This document shows positions 29,319-31,483 of a DNA stretch of 31,483 nt, in pieces. Both the position numbers and the translations under genes were made by a program. The stretch comes from JAJTZA01 sp041749815. GTDB lineage: Bacteria > Verrucomicrobiota > Verrucomicrobiia > Chthoniobacterales > Terrimicrobiaceae. Every line of letters begins with the position of its first letter. The first letter of the stretch is position 1. The DNA is taken from assembly GCA_041749815.1 (NCBI GenBank), contig JBGTAR010000067.1:1-31483 (forward strand). Reading direction: 5' to 3'. A model generated the notes under the pieces. That model saw nothing but the letters and a program-made list of their open reading frames with translations, had not been told where the DNA came from and did not search any database.

Positions 29319-29346
29319 GTCCTCCATAGCCTCGGCGAAGGAGGAC
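29319..29346. repeat. GTCCTCC/GGAGGAC hairpin, possible fragment related to family B
   Basis: GTCCTCC (29319-29325) and GGAGGAC (29340-29346) form a perfect 7-bp inverted repeat around 14 nt, followed by CCCTACC. The core GTCCTCC-TAGC also occurs inside family B copy 1 near 829. It lies downstream of the SGNH hydrolase stop. With no T-run it is a poor terminator, although it could stabilise the 3' end. Confidence 0.4.
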
Positions 29347-29386
29347 TGACTCGCCCTACCTATGGTAAACAACCTGAGTGGGGGAG

Positions 29387-30040
29387 TTAACTTGCGCTGC
29401 GGTCCCACTCAAAACCCACAGCATTGAGAAAGGCTTTTGCGAGAACCGCATGGCCGGTCTCGTTGGGATGGACGCGGTCTCCGCAGAGGCTTTGGGATGG
29501 GCGGTGGGTGAGGAAGGCATCGAAGGCAGCCTGGGTGTTGACGAAGAGTGTTTCGTTTCGTGTGGCAATATCCTGAACAGCCGCACCGTAGGCATCCATC
29601 ATTTTGCGCATGGGGTCTTCGAGATTGGGCTCGATGAAGAAGGGTGTCATCAGGACCAGTCCCTTCACCTTGGGTTTGGTTTTCTGCACGAGGTCCTCGA
29701 GCATTGATTGGTATTGTTCGAGGGAGACTTGGGGGATGAAAGATCGGTCAAAATGACGCCAGACATCATTGATACCAATCATCACCGAGATCCAGTCCGG
29801 CTGGAAGCTGAGAACATCTTCCTCCCAACGGGAGGCAAGGTCGGTCACGCGGTTGCCACTGATGCCGGTGTTGATGATCCGCAGCCTGGCATCAGGCCGA
29901 TGAGCGGCCAGCAATGCGGCCGCTTGGGACACATAGCCATTACCGAGGCCAACTTCCCATGCGGTGAATGGGCGGGGGCGACCGCAATCGGTGATCGAGT
30001 CGCCCGTGAAGAGGAGCGTTTCAGCGTCTTGGAATAACAT
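29387..30040 (-). CDS. SGNH/GDSL-family hydrolase (esterase/lipase-like)
   Basis: The 217-residue protein has all four SGNH blocks: GDSITD with nucleophile Ser15, NTGISGNR (Gly62-Asn63), GINDVW with Asn91, and GDRVHPN with Asp188 and His191. It belongs to the single-domain SGNH hydrolases, which include acyl-esterases and carbohydrate deacetylases; the exact substrate cannot be read. No signal peptide is seen, so it is probably cytoplasmic. It follows the thioredoxin-fold gene with a 6-bp gap and ends the pyrH-frr cluster. The upstream TTGAGGCTCCATG gives a weak ribosome-binding candidate. Position in an operon with ribosome recycling genes probably reflects shared transcription rather than function. 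Confidence 0.9.
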   Translation of the reverse strand: MLFQDAETLLFTGDSITDCGRPRPFTAWEVGLGNGYVSQAAALLAAHRPDARLRIINTGISGNRVTDLASRWEEDVLSFQPDWISVMIGINDVWRHFDRSFIPQVSLEQYQSMLEDLVQKTKPKVKGLVLMTPFFIEPNLEDPMRKMMDAYGAAVQDIATRNETLFVNTQAAFDAFLTHRPSQSLCGDRVHPNETGHAVLAKAFLNAVGFEWDRSAS

Positions 30041-30046
30041 GGAGCC

Positions 30047-30526
30047 TCAAGGCCGACGCATGAGCGTTTGGGTGACGAAGGAGTTCTCGATAACGTCGAT
30101 CACCCGCTGTCCGGGAAGAACCCGATTGGTAAAATAATCGAGGTTTCCATCTCGACCGATGATGGCAATGGCAAAACGGTCGCTCGCATCATATTCGAAG
30201 CCGACTTTTGGACCATCTGCCGCCACAGCGAATGGAATGTTGGAGTTCACGCGGCCGGTCTCCTGGGTGAAGGCGGCCACAAAGATGACCTTTTGGGCAC
30301 CGAGCCGTTGATAGGCGCTTTTCAGACGGGTGAGTTGGAAGCGGAACGCCCATGTTCTTGGATTTGGGGCAATGAGGAGAACGACCGGCTGGCCCTTGAA
30401 GGCGGCGAGAGTTTCGATTTTCCCCGCGGAGTTGACCCATTGCACGTTGGGAGCGGGTCTTGCGACGAGGGCATTGGCCGAGGATACAGAGATCCCCAAA
30501 GCGATAAGAAGGAGAAGGATTTTCAT
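30047..30526 (-). CDS. Exported thioredoxin-fold protein without the CxxC motif
   Basis: The 159-residue protein has an N-terminal signal peptide (MKILLLLIALGISVSSANA, about 1-19). The body has thioredoxin/peroxiredoxin-like order: APNVQWVNSAGKIETLAAFK, then GQPVVLLIAPNPRTWAFRF where the redox CxxC would be, KVIFVAAFTQE, and YDASDRFAIAIIGRDGNLDYF leading to the last strand and helix. There is no Cys in the mature protein, so a dithiol redox role is excluded and a binding or structural role is more likely. Its ATG overlaps the frr stop as TGATG, so translation is likely coupled to frr. The SGNH hydrolase follows after 6 bp. Confidence 0.7.
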   Translation of the reverse strand: MKILLLLIALGISVSSANALVARPAPNVQWVNSAGKIETLAAFKGQPVVLLIAPNPRTWAFRFQLTRLKSAYQRLGAQKVIFVAAFTQETGRVNSNIPFAVAADGPKVGFEYDASDRFAIAIIGRDGNLDYFTNRVLPGQRVIDVIENSFVTQTLMRRP

Positions 30527-31086
30527 CAGATTTTCATGAGTTCGGCTTCTTTGAATTCGACGTGACTGTCGATGGAGGCCACAGATTTGTCAGTGAGCTT
30601 TTGGATATCGGATTCTGCCACGCGGAGGTCATCCTCCGTGATGTCCCCGTCCTTTTGGAATTTTTTTGCGGCATCCATGGCATCCCGCCGACAGCTGCGA
30701 ACGCGAACCCGGGCTTCTTCCGCGAGGGTGCGAACAGTTTTTGCGAGGTCCTTCCGGCGTTCCTCGGAAAGTTCCGGAATGGGAATGCGAATAATTTTGC
30801 CGTCCACAACGGGCATGATTCCAATTTTGGATTCATGAATGGCCCGCTCAATGTCGCGGACGGTGGAGGCATCAAAAGGCTGAATGACCAGAAGCCGGGG
30901 CTCAGGGGCGGACGTGAGGGCCAGCTGTTTGAGCTTCATCGTCGATCCGTAGGCTTCCACATCCAGATTTTCCACCAAAGCGGGAGAGGCTTTTCCGGTA
31001 CGAATCGCCGTGAATTCGTGGACCATAAAATCCACGGATTTTTCCATGCTTTCCTCGGCGGTAAATAGGGCGTCTTCGAGACTCAT
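30526..31086 (-). CDS. frr: Ribosome recycling factor
   Basis: The 186-residue protein has the standard length and sequence of bacterial RRF. An N-terminal helix (DALFTAEESMEKSVDFMVHE) leads into EFTAIRTGKASPALVENLDV. The beta-domain follows, with YGSTMKLKQLALTSAPEPRL, LLVIQPFDASTVRDIERAIH, and GKIIRIPIPELSEERRKDL. The C-terminal helix of the three-helix bundle ends in HVEFKEAELMKI. With EF-G it splits the post-termination ribosome in the cytoplasm. It lies 52 bp after pyrH, the usual order in bacteria, and overlaps the next gene by one base. There is no clear Shine-Dalgarno before the ATG (CCAAGAGTATG). Confidence 0.97.
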   Translation of the reverse strand: MSLEDALFTAEESMEKSVDFMVHEFTAIRTGKASPALVENLDVEAYGSTMKLKQLALTSAPEPRLLVIQPFDASTVRDIERAIHESKIGIMPVVDGKIIRIPIPELSEERRKDLAKTVRTLAEEARVRVRSCRRDAMDAAKKFQKDGDITEDDLRVAESDIQKLTDKSVASIDSHVEFKEAELMKI

Positions 31087-31138
31087 ACTCTTGGTTTTAG
31101 CGGGAAATTGGGTTTGGCAAACCGAAAAATGTCAGATG

Positions 31139-31483
31139 TCAGAGCTTTTCCGAGACATAGGTGCCAATTTGTTCGCCCATCAACACGCGCCGAATGTTTT
31201 CGGGCTTGTTCATATCAAACACAACAATGGGCATTCGATTGTCCATGCAGAGGCTGAAGGCCGTGGAATCCATGACCTGGAGCCGACGGGAAAGCGCCTC
31301 AGAATAGGTGATGTGATCAAACCGGACAGCGTCGGGGTTCAACATCGGATCGGAGTCGTAGATCCCATCCACCTTGGTGGCCTTAAGAATGACTTCCGCA
31401 CTGATTTCATTGGCACGGAGGGCGGCTGTGGTGTCGGTGGAGAAGAAGGGATTGCCCGTGCCGGCGACAAAAACAACCACATG
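31139..31483 (-). CDS. pyrH: UMP kinase, C-terminal 114 residues (partial)
   Basis: The frame is open to the right edge of the window, so the N-terminal half lies outside. It begins HVVVFVAGTGNPFFSTDTTA, the conserved UMP kinase segment containing the GTGNPFFSTD loop that contacts UMP and the transferred phosphate. It continues ALRANEISAEVILKATKVDG and YDSDPM, then ends NRMPIVVFDMNKPENIRRVL followed by a short tail typical of bacterial hexameric UMP kinase. The enzyme phosphorylates UMP to UDP with ATP and feeds pyrimidine nucleotide synthesis. It is directly upstream of frr, matching the common tsf-pyrH-frr order. Confidence 0.96.
   Translation of the reverse strand, partial: HVVVFVAGTGNPFFSTDTTAALRANEISAEVILKATKVDGIYDSDPMLNPDAVRFDHITYSEALSRRLQVMDSTAFSLCMDNRMPIVVFDMNKPENIRRVLMGEQIGTYVSEKL

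Overview
The window looks like a chromosomal segment from a member of the Verrucomicrobiota (PVC superphylum). The indicators are three proteins ending in a PEP-CTERM sorting signal of the form PEPTT-LLLAAGGL-TMV-RRRR, autotransporter-associated beta-strand repeat proteins, very large secreted multidomain proteins with the DGIANAIKYALGLD...RFIRLEV type C-terminus common in this phylum, a bacterial family B DNA polymerase, secreted beta-helix and glycosidase-like proteins, and mostly leader regions without a Shine-Dalgarno sequence. The phylum assignment is an inference from gene content, not from a marker tree. Every intact gene lies on the minus strand.

Layout, left to right. 1-573: start of a Tat-exported aldo/keto reductase, cut by the window edge. 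574-1316: an intergenic palindromic repeat (family B) and a small membrane protein. 1317-3488: family B DNA polymerase. 3662-5995: secreted parallel beta-helix protein. 6105-6755: AT-rich GT64-like glycosyltransferase. 6944-9490: large cytoplasmic glycosidase-like protein of unknown function. 9616-10590: a gene graveyard holding an SDR remnant, a LysR remnant, one MITE-like element with a target-site duplication, and another dispersed repeat. 10647-13491: two PEP-CTERM proteins that share their 5' leader and 3' sorting-signal DNA but not their middles. 13873-24363: two giant paralogous secreted proteins with a C25/caspase-like core. Their 3' ends are a gapless direct repeat of about 793 bp. 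The core is interrupted by a GGTGY-type repeat array with two units in one paralogue and seven in the other. 24779-26638: a third PEP-CTERM protein. 26863-29015: a small secreted beta-sandwich protein and a secreted TIM-barrel glycosidase-like protein, with MITE copies on both sides of the latter. 29387-31483: a housekeeping cluster reading pyrH, frr, thioredoxin-fold protein, SGNH hydrolase.

How it fits together. The central 14 kb encodes exported surface proteins, three of them substrates for an exosortase encoded elsewhere. The flanking beta-helix, glycosidase-like, SGNH and glycosyltransferase genes fit a polysaccharide-degrading or polysaccharide-coating cell, but no single pathway can be read from the window. 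The region is rich in short dispersed repeats. Three families are visible, with three, two and three copies; family A has terminal inverted repeats and 9-10 bp target duplications and so was evidently mobile.

No tRNA, rRNA, CRISPR array or full-length insertion sequence was seen.
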